A stretch of 64,000 bases of DNA from Paenibacillus sp. cl123 (GTDB lineage: Bacteria; Bacillota; Bacilli; Paenibacillales; NBRC-103111), in assembly GCF_900101595.1 (NCBI RefSeq), contig NZ_FMYY01000002.1:248001-312000 (forward strand), given 5' to 3'. This document shows positions 16,994-26,289 of this stretch, piece by piece. Position 1 is the stretch's first letter, and every line of letters begins with the position of its first letter. Position numbers and translations under genes: made by a program. The notes below the pieces were generated by a model, which was given only the letters and a program-made list of their open reading frames with translations, was not told where the DNA came from and did not search any database.

Positions 16994-17816
16994 ATCAAAG
17001 CCGGAAGCTCGGAGCCGCATGGAGTCGCTGTCGGCCCAGGTATACGGAGCCTATATGCAGAAGGAACGCCGCAAAACGCGGCAGGTGCGCATCACGCAGG
17101 CCGCTATTCTGGCGCTGTTCCTGCTTGCCTGGGAGGCGGCGGCTCGGCTGAAGTGGATCGACGGTCTGCTGTTCAGCTCTCCGGCACGGATCTCGGTCAT
17201 GATCTACGAGAAGACGTTGGACGGCTCGTTGCCGCTCCATACCGCCGTTACCGTATGGGAGACGATTGTCGGATTTCTGCTCGGTACGCTGGCCGGAACA
17301 TGTATCGCTGCGCTGCTCTGGTTCTCTCCTTTCCTGTCACGGGTGCTCGACCCGTATATCGTGGTGCTGAACAGCCTGCCGAAGGTTGCGCTGGGGCCGC
17401 TGTTTATCGTAGCGCTCGGTCCGGGAGCGCTGTCCATCGTGGCCACCACCTTGTCCATCACCGTCATCATCACGGTGCTGGTGGTGTACAACAGCTTTCG
17501 CGAGGTGGACCCTCAGCTGCTGAAGGTTGTTCAGCTTTTCGGCGCCGCCCGGCGGACAGTGTTTCAGAAGGTGATCCTCCCTGCCTCGTATCCGACTATT
17601 GTCTCTACATTGAAGGTAAATGTGGGCCTGTCCTGGGTTGGGGTTATCGTAGGCGAATTTCTGGTGTCGAAGCAGGGGCTCGGCTATCTGATCATCTACG
17701 GGTTCCAGGTGTTTAACTTTACGCTGGTGATCGGCAGCGTTGTCGTTATCGCGGTTGCGGCGACGATCATGTATCAAGGAGTCGCATATCTCGAAAGCAA
17801 GCTTGTGCAGCGATGA
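16980..17816 (+). CDS. ABC transporter permease (SsuC/Binding-protein-dependent family)
   Basis: The 278-residue protein has six predicted membrane helices and the EAA loop (FGAARRTVFQKVILPASYPTI) that contacts the ATPase. LPKVALGPLFIVALG and the WVGVIVGEFLVSKQGLGYLI stretch are typical of the SsuC/TauC branch. The start at 16980 follows AAAGGAGG and overlaps the end of the ATPase gene. It completes a three-gene importer with the lipoprotein at 15056. Confidence 0.9.
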   Translation: MTTHESKPEARSRMESLSAQVYGAYMQKERRKTRQVRITQAAILALFLLAWEAAARLKWIDGLLFSSPARISVMIYEKTLDGSLPLHTAVTVWETIVGFLLGTLAGTCIAALLWFSPFLSRVLDPYIVVLNSLPKVALGPLFIVALGPGALSIVATTLSITVIITVLVVYNSFREVDPQLLKVVQLFGAARRTVFQKVILPASYPTIVSTLKVNVGLSWVGVIVGEFLVSKQGLGYLIIYGFQVFNFTLVIGSVVVIAVAATIMYQGVAYLESKLVQR

Positions 17817-18144
17817 AGGTCGGGGTAAATCAAAGCCGCCGCCAATCACAGATGGCGGACGGAGGAACGGCGACGGGCGGCTCCGAGGAGCCGCTCTGCT
17901 TGAAATCTCAGCAAGTACAAGCTCCGGTGATTGTTCGATGTCTTTATAATTGTAGCGGAACCCAGCGCCCCTCCATTCCCCCACGCACCAAAAGGATGGA
18001 GCCGCACGCGGAATTTCTAAAATAACCGGCAGCGGACAAGCAGCGAAGGCGCCCGCCGCAGCCGGTTGTCAGAGCAGATCCGAATGGTTAAGATAAGAAA
18101 CATAGATTAGGGATCGATCAGTTGGTCAAAAGGTGTGTGGGAAC
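17817..18144. other. Intergenic region with two weak inverted repeats
   Basis: A GGCGGCTCC/GAGCCGCTC hairpin near 17877-17899 and an imperfect 12-base inverted repeat (18024-18035 with 18056-18067) are the only structures I see. Neither is followed by a T run. One may terminate the ABC operon. No reading frame with a convincing start was found. Confidence 0.4.
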
Positions 18145-19101
18145 ATGGGAATCCGCGTAATCAAGACGGCCATTGCCGTCATTATCGCTATTTATGCCGC
18201 TCAGGCGCTGGGACTGTCGTCACCGCTGTCAACCGGGCTGCTGGCTGTGCTGGGCGTCGATGTGACGAAGAAGCGAAGCATCGCGACCTCGGTACAGCGG
18301 ATTGTGGCTTCCGTGTTCGGCCTGCTGCTGAGCGTCGGTTTGTTTCTGCTGCTCGGCTTTCATGTATGGGTGATCGGACTTTATATTATGCTGATGTATC
18401 CGCTGCTGAGCAGGCTTCGGCTAAAGGACGGCATCGTGACGAGCTCGGTCGTGATGTTTCATCTGTACGCTGCCCGGACTGTCAGCTTCGAGCTGCTCGT
18501 AAACGAGGTCGCGCTGCTGGTCGTCGGTCTGGGCATGGCAACGCTGGTCAATGTGATCTATATGCCGAGAGAGGACAAGCAGCTTCTGCACTACCGCACT
18601 GAGCTGGAAGAGCAGTTTTCCCGGATATTCAGGGAAATTTCCCGGCATCTGAGAGATAACGCTTATGTATGGAGCGGGCAGGAGCTGCTGGACAGCGAAA
18701 AGCTGCTTCGTCTGGCGCAAGACGCGGCGAAGCGGCGCATGGAGAACAGCCTCAGCCAGGACCGGGCGGACTGGAGCGTTTATTTTTATATGAGGGAACG
18801 CCAGCTGGAAGGGATCGGCCGGATGACGCAGCTTGTCGCCCGCATTTATCAGACGCTGCCACATGCGGAGCTGCTGGCCGGCGTATTCGAAGGACTCAGC
18901 GAGGACGTTAAAATTCCACATTACACAGGCAGATCGGAGCAGGAGCTCTCCAGACTGGAAGAGGAATTTCGAGGAATGGCGCTGCCGGCGACCCGGGAGG
19001 AATTCGAGATCCGCGCAGCTTTGCTTCAGCTGGTGGAAGAGCTGAAGGTTTATTTGGCTGCGGCCAAACAAGAGAAGCGGCCAGTGGGCGCACGCGCTTA
19101 G
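18145..19101 (+). CDS. Aromatic acid exporter (FUSC/DUF939-like) family membrane protein
   Basis: The 318-residue protein begins MGIRVIKTAIAVIIAIYAAQALGL and has about four or five membrane helices in the first 140 residues, with the motif SPLSTGLLAVLGVDVTKKRS after the first helix. The remaining half is a cytoplasmic helical domain (ArAE C-terminal type). This is the YqjA-like branch found in Bacilli; a role in export of aromatic acids is known only for distant relatives. I chose the ATG at 18145 (AAAGGTG ten bases upstream) over the in-frame GTG at 18133. Confidence 0.82.
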   Translation: MGIRVIKTAIAVIIAIYAAQALGLSSPLSTGLLAVLGVDVTKKRSIATSVQRIVASVFGLLLSVGLFLLLGFHVWVIGLYIMLMYPLLSRLRLKDGIVTSSVVMFHLYAARTVSFELLVNEVALLVVGLGMATLVNVIYMPREDKQLLHYRTELEEQFSRIFREISRHLRDNAYVWSGQELLDSEKLLRLAQDAAKRRMENSLSQDRADWSVYFYMRERQLEGIGRMTQLVARIYQTLPHAELLAGVFEGLSEDVKIPHYTGRSEQELSRLEEEFRGMALPATREEFEIRAALLQLVEELKVYLAAAKQEKRPVGARA

Positions 19102-19169
19102 GAGGCGAGGCCGGGCAGGGCGCCCGCGGATGCGCCCGTTCCGGGTGGAGAAGCATCCGGCGAAAAAAA

Positions 19170-19202
19170 GTTATCACACTAGACGACTGTCCTGCATACA
19201 AA
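19170..19202 (+). promoter_or_regulatory. Candidate SigE-type promoter of cotE
   Basis: CATACAAA at 19195-19202 fits the mother-cell SigE -10 consensus CATACAAT, and TTATCAC at 19171-19177 is a possible -35 region 17 bases upstream. In B. subtilis cotE is transcribed early in the mother cell from a SigE promoter. Seen by motif only. Confidence 0.5.
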
Positions 19203-19236
19203 TGTATGGAATGATTGTATGGAGGAGGTTAGAAGG

Positions 19237-19800
19237 ATGTCATTAGATAAAGACTTGCAAGTCAGAGAGATCTATACGAAGGCTGTCTGCGGCAAAGGAC
19301 GTAAATTTTCCCAGGTAACCAACACGGTCACTCCGCCTCATGCTCCGACCAGTATTTTGGGTGCTTGGATTATCAACAACCAATACGACGCGGTTAAGGC
19401 TGGGGAAAACGTGGAGGTGGTCGGCACCTACGACATCAACATCTGGTATTCCTACGACAGGAACACGAAGACCGATGTGGCCAAGGAAACGGTGTCTTAT
19501 GTAGAGGTCGTACCGCTTCATTATCTGGACAAAAGACATAAGCCGTCGACGGCCGAAGTAGCCGCTGTCGCCACCCAGGAACCGAACTGCGTGGAAGCAA
19601 GCATCTCCTCCAGCGGAGAAAGCGTGCTAATCCGTGTGGAGCGGGAGTTCAAGGTGGAAATGATCGCAGAGACGAAGGTTTGCGTGGTGGTAAGCCCTAA
19701 CGGCTGCGATGATTTTGACGACAAGCATGTGGACTTCGGCACAGACGAAGGCGATTTTGAGGATCTCGACCCGGATCTGCTCGACGACGAGCTGGGCTGA
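19237..19800 (+). CDS. cotE: Outer spore coat morphogenetic protein CotE
   Basis: The 187-residue protein is close in length to B. subtilis CotE (181) and shares its landmarks: LQVREIYTKAVCGKGRKFSQ at the start, PTSILGAWIINN, the DINIWYSYD core and the acidic C-terminal tail (DDFDDKHVDF then many Asp/Glu). CotE assembles around the forespore and anchors the outer coat. I placed the start at 19237, seven bases after GGAGGT; an in-frame ATG at 19219 lies upstream of that site. A SigE-like promoter precedes it. Confidence 0.93.
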   Translation: MSLDKDLQVREIYTKAVCGKGRKFSQVTNTVTPPHAPTSILGAWIINNQYDAVKAGENVEVVGTYDINIWYSYDRNTKTDVAKETVSYVEVVPLHYLDKRHKPSTAEVAAVATQEPNCVEASISSSGESVLIRVEREFKVEMIAETKVCVVVSPNGCDDFDDKHVDFGTDEGDFEDLDPDLLDDELG

Positions 19801-19992
19801 GTCTTATCGGGTTGTAATGCAGTATATGCCTGCGGAGCTCATTTCGGCAGAGGGCGTCAGCCCTCTTTTTTGTTTAGGGGCGGCTGTGACCGCAAATTGG
19901 GCTTTGACCCGGCGTCTGCGGCCTGCAAATATGGAATGGCCGCAGACGGCAACTAGGGCCGCCGGACAGACGGCGGCAGAGGAGTGAGCGGT

Positions 19993-21435
19993 ATGCGCGC
20001 TTTTTTGCTACATTCGGGTGAACCCGGGCTTGACGCGCTGCTTGCCGGGCTGACGGCTCCGCACGGCGCCAAGCTTCCCCAGAGCCGACAGGAGGAGGTG
20101 CGGTTGATTCATTGGGGAGCGTATCATCCCGACAAAGGAGAACCGGCTGTCCTGCAGCCGGTCAAAAGCATCCTGGCCGCTCTGCAGCCGCATCGCTCCG
20201 CCGAGCTGCTCCGGCTGCACGGACTTGAGACGGGGGCTGAAGAAGGCAGCGACGCCGCCAAGACGGAGAGATGGTCGCATGAGTACATCGTGCCCGTCTT
20301 TCATCTGCAGGCGCTTACGGTGCTGCATCGTTCGGGCGGCGGTGTATTTTATGGAAAGCTGGGTACGGCGGGCAAGCGGGCAGGCGAGTCTGCGGGCGGG
20401 GATTTCAACGAGGTCGGGCTCGAGCAGCCAGGTTATTATGCCTCGCGTGCGATGCGCATAGCGGTGCGGAGCATCTACGCGCTTGGACTGGATTACGGGG
20501 TGGTGCGGGTCGGAGTGAAAGCGGACGCCTCGCTCGTCGTGCAGGGGGTGGAGCCGATACCAGTCCTGAGCCCGCGGCTGGCCGAGCTGTTCGCTCAGGC
20601 TATTAACCGCTTCGATCAGCGTCTGGCCAAGGAATCGGAGCGCGGCGGCGTGCGTGAGGTTATGCTGGGGGCCGATCCTGAGTTTCTGCTGGTGACGGAT
20701 CGGGGCAAGGTGAGATTCGCTTCGCAATTCGTCGGCAAGGAGGGACCGTTCGGCTGCGACGCGATCGTGCTTCCCAGCCGCCGCAAGGTGTTCCCGCTGG
20801 CAGAACTGCGTCCGGCGCCGAGCACCGATGTGCGCAAGCTGATCGTGCATCTGCACCGCACGATGCAGCTCGCAGCTAAGCGCATCACCGACACGGAGCT
20901 CGCCTGGGTGGCGGGCGGCATGCCTGTGCGCGGTTTCCCGCTGGGGGGACATATTCACTTCAGCGGCGTTGAGCTGGATGCGCAGCTGCTGCGCGTGCTG
21001 GATAATTATGTCGCGCTGCCTCTGACGCTGCTGGAGGATGCGACGACGGCTGCCCGCAAGCCGCAGTACGGCTTTCTCGGCGATTTCAGACGGCAGCGGC
21101 ATGGCGGCTTCGAATACCGGGTGCTGCCCAGCTGGATGGTGTCGCCGTCGGTGGCCAAGGGCGTGCTGGCGCTTGCCAAGCTGGCGGCGGAAAACTATCC
21201 GCTGCTGAACCGGAGACCGCTCGCGGACTACGAGATCGTCAAGGCGTATTACCGCAGCGACAAGCCGCACATCCGTTCCTTTGTGCCGTCGCTTTGGCAT
21301 GATCTGGAGAAGCTGTCCGGCTACGCCGCGCTGGAGCCGTATCTGCTTCCCTTGCGACGGATGATGCTGCAGATGCGCTCTTGGAACGAAAAGGAAGATA
21401 TCCGGCCGAAGTGGAAAATAGCGCCGTTCGTCTAA
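19993..21435 (+). CDS. Putative amidoligase (phiEco32-like COOH-NH2 ligase type 2)
   Basis: The protein has about 480 residues. The second half carries the amidoligase pattern: LGADPEFLLVTDRGK near residue 222, CDAIVLPSRRKVFPLAELRP, GGHIHFSG and FEYRVLPSW near the end. Such ATP-grasp/glutamine-synthetase-like enzymes are predicted to form peptide or isopeptide amide bonds. The N-terminal 200 residues are poorly conserved. It lies between cotE and mutS, so a role in modifying spore coat or wall peptides is an attractive but unproven idea. The start at 19993 has GAGGAG eight bases upstream. Confidence 0.7.
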   Translation: MRAFLLHSGEPGLDALLAGLTAPHGAKLPQSRQEEVRLIHWGAYHPDKGEPAVLQPVKSILAALQPHRSAELLRLHGLETGAEEGSDAAKTERWSHEYIVPVFHLQALTVLHRSGGGVFYGKLGTAGKRAGESAGGDFNEVGLEQPGYYASRAMRIAVRSIYALGLDYGVVRVGVKADASLVVQGVEPIPVLSPRLAELFAQAINRFDQRLAKESERGGVREVMLGADPEFLLVTDRGKVRFASQFVGKEGPFGCDAIVLPSRRKVFPLAELRPAPSTDVRKLIVHLHRTMQLAAKRITDTELAWVAGGMPVRGFPLGGHIHFSGVELDAQLLRVLDNYVALPLTLLEDATTAARKPQYGFLGDFRRQRHGGFEYRVLPSWMVSPSVAKGVLALAKLAAENYPLLNRRPLADYEIVKAYYRSDKPHIRSFVPSLWHDLEKLSGYAALEPYLLPLRRMMLQMRSWNEKEDIRPKWKIAPFV

Positions 21436-21626
21436 AACGGGTGTTCTCTACTATTTCATGATATACTAGTAGATAACTTGCGGGGGCGTTTGGCGCGGCG
21501 CGCAGGCGGCATACGCGGCCCGGCTTGCCGGGAAGCGGATGCCGCTTTCGCATCCGCCGGCAGCCTGCTTTGCTCGGCTGCGGCGGACCGGTCCGCCCCT
21601 GCGGCAATGTTGGTGGAGGATGGAGA

Positions 21627-24482
21627 ATGGCCAAATACACGCCTATGATGGAGCAGTACCTTGCCATTAAAGAAGAGGCCAAGGACGCTTTTTTATTCTT
21701 CCGGCTGGGAGATTTTTATGAATTGTTTTTCGAAGATGCCGTGCTGGCGGCCCGCGAGCTGGAGATTACGCTGACGGGACGAGGCGGAGGAGCGGAGGAA
21801 CGCATACCGATGTGCGGCGTTCCCTATCATTCGGCCGACAATTATATCGCGAGACTCGTAGAGAAAGGGTATAAGGTTGCCATCTGCGAGCAGGTGGAGA
21901 ACCCCGCCGAGGCCAAGGGCGTCGTTCGCCGGGAGATTGTCCGGATCGTCACGCCCGGCACGGTGATGGACGCAAGATCGCTGAGCGAAACGGCCAACAA
22001 CTACATCGCTTCCGTTTTGGGCGATGAGCAGGGCTATAGTCTGGCTGCCTGCGATCTGTCGACGGGCGAGCTGTACGTGACACGGATGACGGACTCCGTC
22101 CAGCGGCTGCTGGATGAGCTGAATATATACGCGCCCTCCGAGGTGCTCGGCGACTGCGCGCTGCTGGAGGAGATCCGCAGCGGCTCGGCCGCGTTCCTGC
22201 GGACATCGGTGCTGACGGAGAGAACGCCGGGAGCGGCGGCCGGAGCCAATCTGCAGCCGATAACGGCATATTTCTCGGACAAGCAGCTGGCTGCCTTGCC
22301 CCGAGGGGGCCGAGCCGTGCTGGAGCTGCTGATGGATTATTTGCAGGAGACGCAGAAGCGCTCGCTCGGCCACATCAAGCATATCCGTGTCTATGAACCT
22401 GACCAGTACATGATGATGGACCCCTTCACGCGGCGCAACCTGGAGCTGGTGGAGACGGTAAGGGACCGCTCCAAGAAGGGCTCCTTGCTATGGCTGCTGG
22501 ACAAGACGGTGACGGCGATGGGCGGCAGGCTGCTGCGCAAATGGATCGAGCAGCCGCTCATGCACGCTTCCCAGATCGAGGAGCGGCTGGAGGCCGTAGA
22601 TCGTCTGTACAATCAGTTAATGCTGCGCGACGAGTTGAAGCAGTCGTTGAAGGAAGTGTACGATCTGGAGCGGCTGACCGCCCGGATCGCCTATGGCAGC
22701 GCCAATGCGCGCGACTTGGTCGCGCTCGGCTGCTCGCTCGCACAGGTTCCGACGCTGCGCGGGTTATGCGCAGACAGCGGTTCGGCTACTTTGGCCGCCC
22801 TGGCAGAGCGGATCGACCCTTGCGGGGATCTGCAAGAGCTGATCGCATCCACGATCGTGGACGAGCCTCCGGTGTCCGTTCGCGACGGCGGCATGATCCG
22901 TCCGGGCGTCAGCGAGCGGCTGGACCAGCTTCGCGAGGCGAATACGAACGGGAAGCAGTGGCTGGCCGAGCTGGAGCGTCAAGAGCGTGAGCGCACCGGC
23001 ATCAAGTCCCTGAAAATCGGCTACAACAAAGTGTTTGGCTACTATATCGAAGTTACCAAGTCGAATCTGTCCGCCCTGGAAGAAGGGCGTTATGAGCGCA
23101 AGCAGACGCTGGCCAATGCGGAGCGCTTTGTCACGCCGGAGCTGAAGGTGAAGGAGGCCCTGATCCTGGAGGCTCAGGAGGGGATGGTCGACCTGGAGTA
23201 TGAATTGTTCTCGCAGCTGCGCGAGAAGCTGCTGGCTCATCTCTCCCGCCTGCAGCAGCTGGCCGGGCTGATCGCCGCGATCGACGTTTACCAGTCGCTG
23301 GCGCATGTCAGCGCCGCTCAGCGGTACACCCGTCCGCAGGTCGGCGAATTTTACGGGCTGGAGATCGAGGAGGGACGGCATCCGGTAGTGGAGGCCGTGC
23401 TTGAGGACGGCTCCTTCATCGCGAATGATACGTCGCTGACGCGGGAAGGCGGCTCCATGCTGCTGATCACAGGCCCGAACATGGCCGGCAAAAGCACGTA
23501 CATGCGTCAGGTTGCGATGATCAGCGTGATGGCGCAGATCGGCTGTTTTGTCCCTGCCAAACGCGCCGTCGTCCCGATCGTCGACCGCATCTTCACCCGG
23601 ATCGGAGCGGCGGACGATCTGATCGGCGGCCAGAGCACGTTTATGGTGGAGATGATGGATATCCAGGTCATGACGGAGAAGGCGACAGCCAGAAGTCTGG
23701 TCATCATCGATGAGCTCGGCCGGGGCACGTCAACCGGTGAGGGGATGGCTATCGCTCAAGCCGTCATCGAATTTCTGCATGACCGCATCGGCTGCAAGAC
23801 GCTGGTGTCCACGCATTTCCATGAGCTGGCGCATCTGGAGGAAAGCCTGCGCGATCTGCGCAACGGCCGCATGGCTGTGAAGGAGAGCGGTCAGGACGTT
23901 ACCTTCCTCCGCAAGCTGGTCCCGGGTGCGGCCGATACGAGCTATGGCATCTACTGCGCTCAGATCGCCGGACTGCCCGGCTCGATCATCGAGCGCTCTT
24001 ACGAGCTGCTGCACGCCTTCGAGGCGCGGGCCGAGCTGGGACAGAGCGAACTCCAGGCAGCTGCAGCCGCAGAGCCCCGGGGAGGAGGCCGTGCCGCAGC
24101 GCTTGCAGCCGAAGGCGAAACGCCGGCAGCGGAGCCGCGAACGGAGCTCGGCGCCGAAGCAACAGCGGTGGGCGGCGAGCCGGGAGCGGCGGAAGTTCGC
24201 GAGACTGCGGCTCGCGGCTACAGTCCGGCAGCTGCAGGCAGCGGCGCCGAAGCGGGAGACAGCACGCCGGCTGCAGCCAGTCCGGAGGATGGCCCAGCCG
24301 GCCGTGCGGTGCAGCTTAGTCTGTTTCCGGCCGAGGCCGCTGCGCCGGAGAAGCCGTCCAAGAAGGACGCCAGGGCTGACAAGGTGCTGGAGCAGCTGCG
24401 GGCGGCCGATCTGATGAATATGACGCCGATGACGGCGATGAATCTGATTTATGAGCTGAAAAAGCAGCTGGCCGGCTCCTAG
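21627..24482 (+). CDS. mutS: DNA mismatch repair protein MutS
   Basis: The 951-residue protein opens with MAKYTPMMEQYLAIKEEAKD and the mismatch-contacting Phe-x-Glu (FYELF). Walker A GPNMAGKST is near residue 616 and Walker B VIIDELGRGTS near 692, followed by STHFHELAHL. A very long Ala/Glu/Gly-rich low-complexity linker (about residues 803-918) separates the ATPase from the C-terminal helices KVLEQLRAADLMNMTPM...NLIYELKK. This makes the protein longer than the usual 850-880 residues. MutS recognises base mismatches and works with MutL, encoded at 26290. GGAGGATGGAG precedes the start. Confidence 0.97.
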   Translation: MAKYTPMMEQYLAIKEEAKDAFLFFRLGDFYELFFEDAVLAARELEITLTGRGGGAEERIPMCGVPYHSADNYIARLVEKGYKVAICEQVENPAEAKGVVRREIVRIVTPGTVMDARSLSETANNYIASVLGDEQGYSLAACDLSTGELYVTRMTDSVQRLLDELNIYAPSEVLGDCALLEEIRSGSAAFLRTSVLTERTPGAAAGANLQPITAYFSDKQLAALPRGGRAVLELLMDYLQETQKRSLGHIKHIRVYEPDQYMMMDPFTRRNLELVETVRDRSKKGSLLWLLDKTVTAMGGRLLRKWIEQPLMHASQIEERLEAVDRLYNQLMLRDELKQSLKEVYDLERLTARIAYGSANARDLVALGCSLAQVPTLRGLCADSGSATLAALAERIDPCGDLQELIASTIVDEPPVSVRDGGMIRPGVSERLDQLREANTNGKQWLAELERQERERTGIKSLKIGYNKVFGYYIEVTKSNLSALEEGRYERKQTLANAERFVTPELKVKEALILEAQEGMVDLEYELFSQLREKLLAHLSRLQQLAGLIAAIDVYQSLAHVSAAQRYTRPQVGEFYGLEIEEGRHPVVEAVLEDGSFIANDTSLTREGGSMLLITGPNMAGKSTYMRQVAMISVMAQIGCFVPAKRAVVPIVDRIFTRIGAADDLIGGQSTFMVEMMDIQVMTEKATARSLVIIDELGRGTSTGEGMAIAQAVIEFLHDRIGCKTLVSTHFHELAHLEESLRDLRNGRMAVKESGQDVTFLRKLVPGAADTSYGIYCAQIAGLPGSIIERSYELLHAFEARAELGQSELQAAAAAEPRGGGRAAALAAEGETPAAEPRTELGAEATAVGGEPGAAEVRETAARGYSPAAAGSGAEAGDSTPAAASPEDGPAGRAVQLSLFPAEAAAPEKPSKKDARADKVLEQLRAADLMNMTPMTAMNLIYELKKQLAGS

Positions 24483-24549
24483 CGTTTCACTCATTAGAAT
24501 TTACACAGTACACATAGAGAACCTATACAGAGAAGAGGAATCCGATCCA

Positions 24550-26004
24550 ATGAAGTCGATACGCAAAGGAAAAATGTGGCGTCGGACGGCCGCGGCCGCG
24601 TTGACGCTGACGCTGATTCTGCCTGCGGCGCTGCCTGCCGCTGCGGCTGCCTTGACGGTGGGAGGCAATCCCGCCGAACGGGCCAAGGAAGTGCTGGAGA
24701 AGCTGGAGAGTCAACATGTCAGCGCGCCTGACGCGAAGAAGCTGTCCGATGTGGCGATTCAGGCGATGATTGAATCGCTGGGCGATCCGTATACGCAGTA
24801 TTTCACGCCCGAGGAGCTGACCGAGTTCGAAAATGCAGTGGCGAACCGTTATGTCGGGATCGGTGTGCGGGTAAGCCAGCAGCCGGACGGCGTCTATATT
24901 GCCGAAGTGTTCGACGGTCCTGCGCGTGAGGCGGGGATCCGGGTCGGCGACGTCATCGTCAAGGTCGGGGAGCAAAGCGTTGTCGGAGCCCCGCTCGGGG
25001 AGGCGACCTCCCTGATCATGGGAGAGCCTGGCACGGAAGTGAAGCTGCGGCTTGTCCGGGACGGCGCCGAGCTGGAGAAGACGGTGAAGAGGCAGCAGAT
25101 TCAGGTGCCTGTCGTGACCGGCAAGCGATTCGAGGGAGGAGTCGCTTACGTGCGGGTGACCAGCTTCTCCAGCGACGCGGACGAGCAGGTTGCGGCCTTG
25201 CTTGAATATTTCAAATCGCAAGGGGAAATCAAAGGTCTGATCGTCGATCTGCGCGACAATCCGGGAGGACTGCTGGACACCGCCAAGGAGATGGCCCGGC
25301 TGTTCGTGAAGGAGGGCACGCTGATCCATACGAAAAACCGCAACGGACTCGATGAGCCGGTAACCTTCTCGGGAGGAGAAGTCCAGCCGTTCCCGGTCTA
25401 CATGATGGTTAACGGAAGCAGCGCGAGCGCCTCCGAAGTATTGACCGGGGCGCTCCAGGACTACAAAGCGGCCATAGCCATCGGTACGAAGACGTACGGC
25501 AAGGGCAGCGTGCAGAACGTGATCCCGCTTGACCAGGGCGGAGCGCTGAAGGTTACCGTGGAGGAATACTTGACGCCTCATCAGCGTCCGGTGAATCGCG
25601 TCGGCCTGGAGCCGGATATCGCCGTGGAAGGCGGCCAGGTGCCGGAGCTGCTGACGGCGCTGCGGACTGCAGGCGTCGGCTCGTTCTCGCTGGAACTGCG
25701 CCGCATTAACCTCACGGTGAACGGCCATGCGGTCGAGGATTCGTTCCGCGTGCTGCGCGAGGGAGGACAAACCTATGTGCCGGCCCGCGTGCTGGCCGCT
25801 GTGTTGGGCGCGAAGGTAGCGTGGGATGCCGTAACCTCATCCGCGAAGCTTCAGTCGCAGGACGGCTCGATCGTCTACGCCCCGTCCGGAACGGGAAGCA
25901 AGCTCCAGGATGGAGTCACTTATGTCAGCTTGTCTCAGGCTGCCGAATTTTTCCGGTCGTTGACATGGAGCGATGACGGTCAGGTGCTGAAGCTTGGCGG
26001 TTAA
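24550..26004 (+). CDS. S41 family carboxy-terminal processing peptidase with C-terminal copper-amine-oxidase-N-like domain
   Basis: The 484-residue protein starts with a signal peptide (about residues 1-37). A PDZ domain spans about 95-180 (VGIGVRVSQQPDGVYIAEVF). The peptidase domain has the nucleophile Ser in NGSSASASEVLTGALQDY and the general-base Lys in TKTYGKGSVQ. The last 110 residues (LRRINLTVNGHAVEDSFRVL...YVPARVLAAVLGAKVAWD) form a stalk-like copper amine oxidase N-terminal domain common in Paenibacillus surface proteins. It acts outside the membrane on unstructured C-termini. It sits between mutS and mutL but has its own ribosome site. Confidence 0.92.
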   Translation: MKSIRKGKMWRRTAAAALTLTLILPAALPAAAAALTVGGNPAERAKEVLEKLESQHVSAPDAKKLSDVAIQAMIESLGDPYTQYFTPEELTEFENAVANRYVGIGVRVSQQPDGVYIAEVFDGPAREAGIRVGDVIVKVGEQSVVGAPLGEATSLIMGEPGTEVKLRLVRDGAELEKTVKRQQIQVPVVTGKRFEGGVAYVRVTSFSSDADEQVAALLEYFKSQGEIKGLIVDLRDNPGGLLDTAKEMARLFVKEGTLIHTKNRNGLDEPVTFSGGEVQPFPVYMMVNGSSASASEVLTGALQDYKAAIAIGTKTYGKGSVQNVIPLDQGGALKVTVEEYLTPHQRPVNRVGLEPDIAVEGGQVPELLTALRTAGVGSFSLELRRINLTVNGHAVEDSFRVLREGGQTYVPARVLAAVLGAKVAWDAVTSSAKLQSQDGSIVYAPSGTGSKLQDGVTYVSLSQAAEFFRSLTWSDDGQVLKLGG

Positions 26005-26289
26005 GAGGCGAAGCGCGGGGACATGCCGATGGCGGGGCTGTCCATGCCTGCCGCGGCAAGTTTGACGCATGCGGCGGGCAGGACAGGAAAACGATGATAG
26101 ATGCGGCAAACAAAAGCAAGGCAAGATGTTCAAGGCGAAATAGGCAAGATCAGGACGCAGCTGACAGGCTTGTCTGTTAGGAGCAGGCAAGCCGGACAAG
26201 AAACAAGGCCGGGTTCAGAGCTGGCGCGATAAGCAGCCGGCGGGTGTGAATCCGGCGGAAACAGGCAATACATGGTAAGGAGCGCGCTT

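Noticed and set aside
17876..17900. GC-rich hairpin after the ABC permease gene as a terminator
   Set aside because: No T run follows, so it is mentioned only under the intergenic entry.
20008..21300. 430-codon minus-strand frame opposite the amidoligase-like gene
   Set aside because: Antisense composition artefact; the plus-strand frame has family motifs and a ribosome site.
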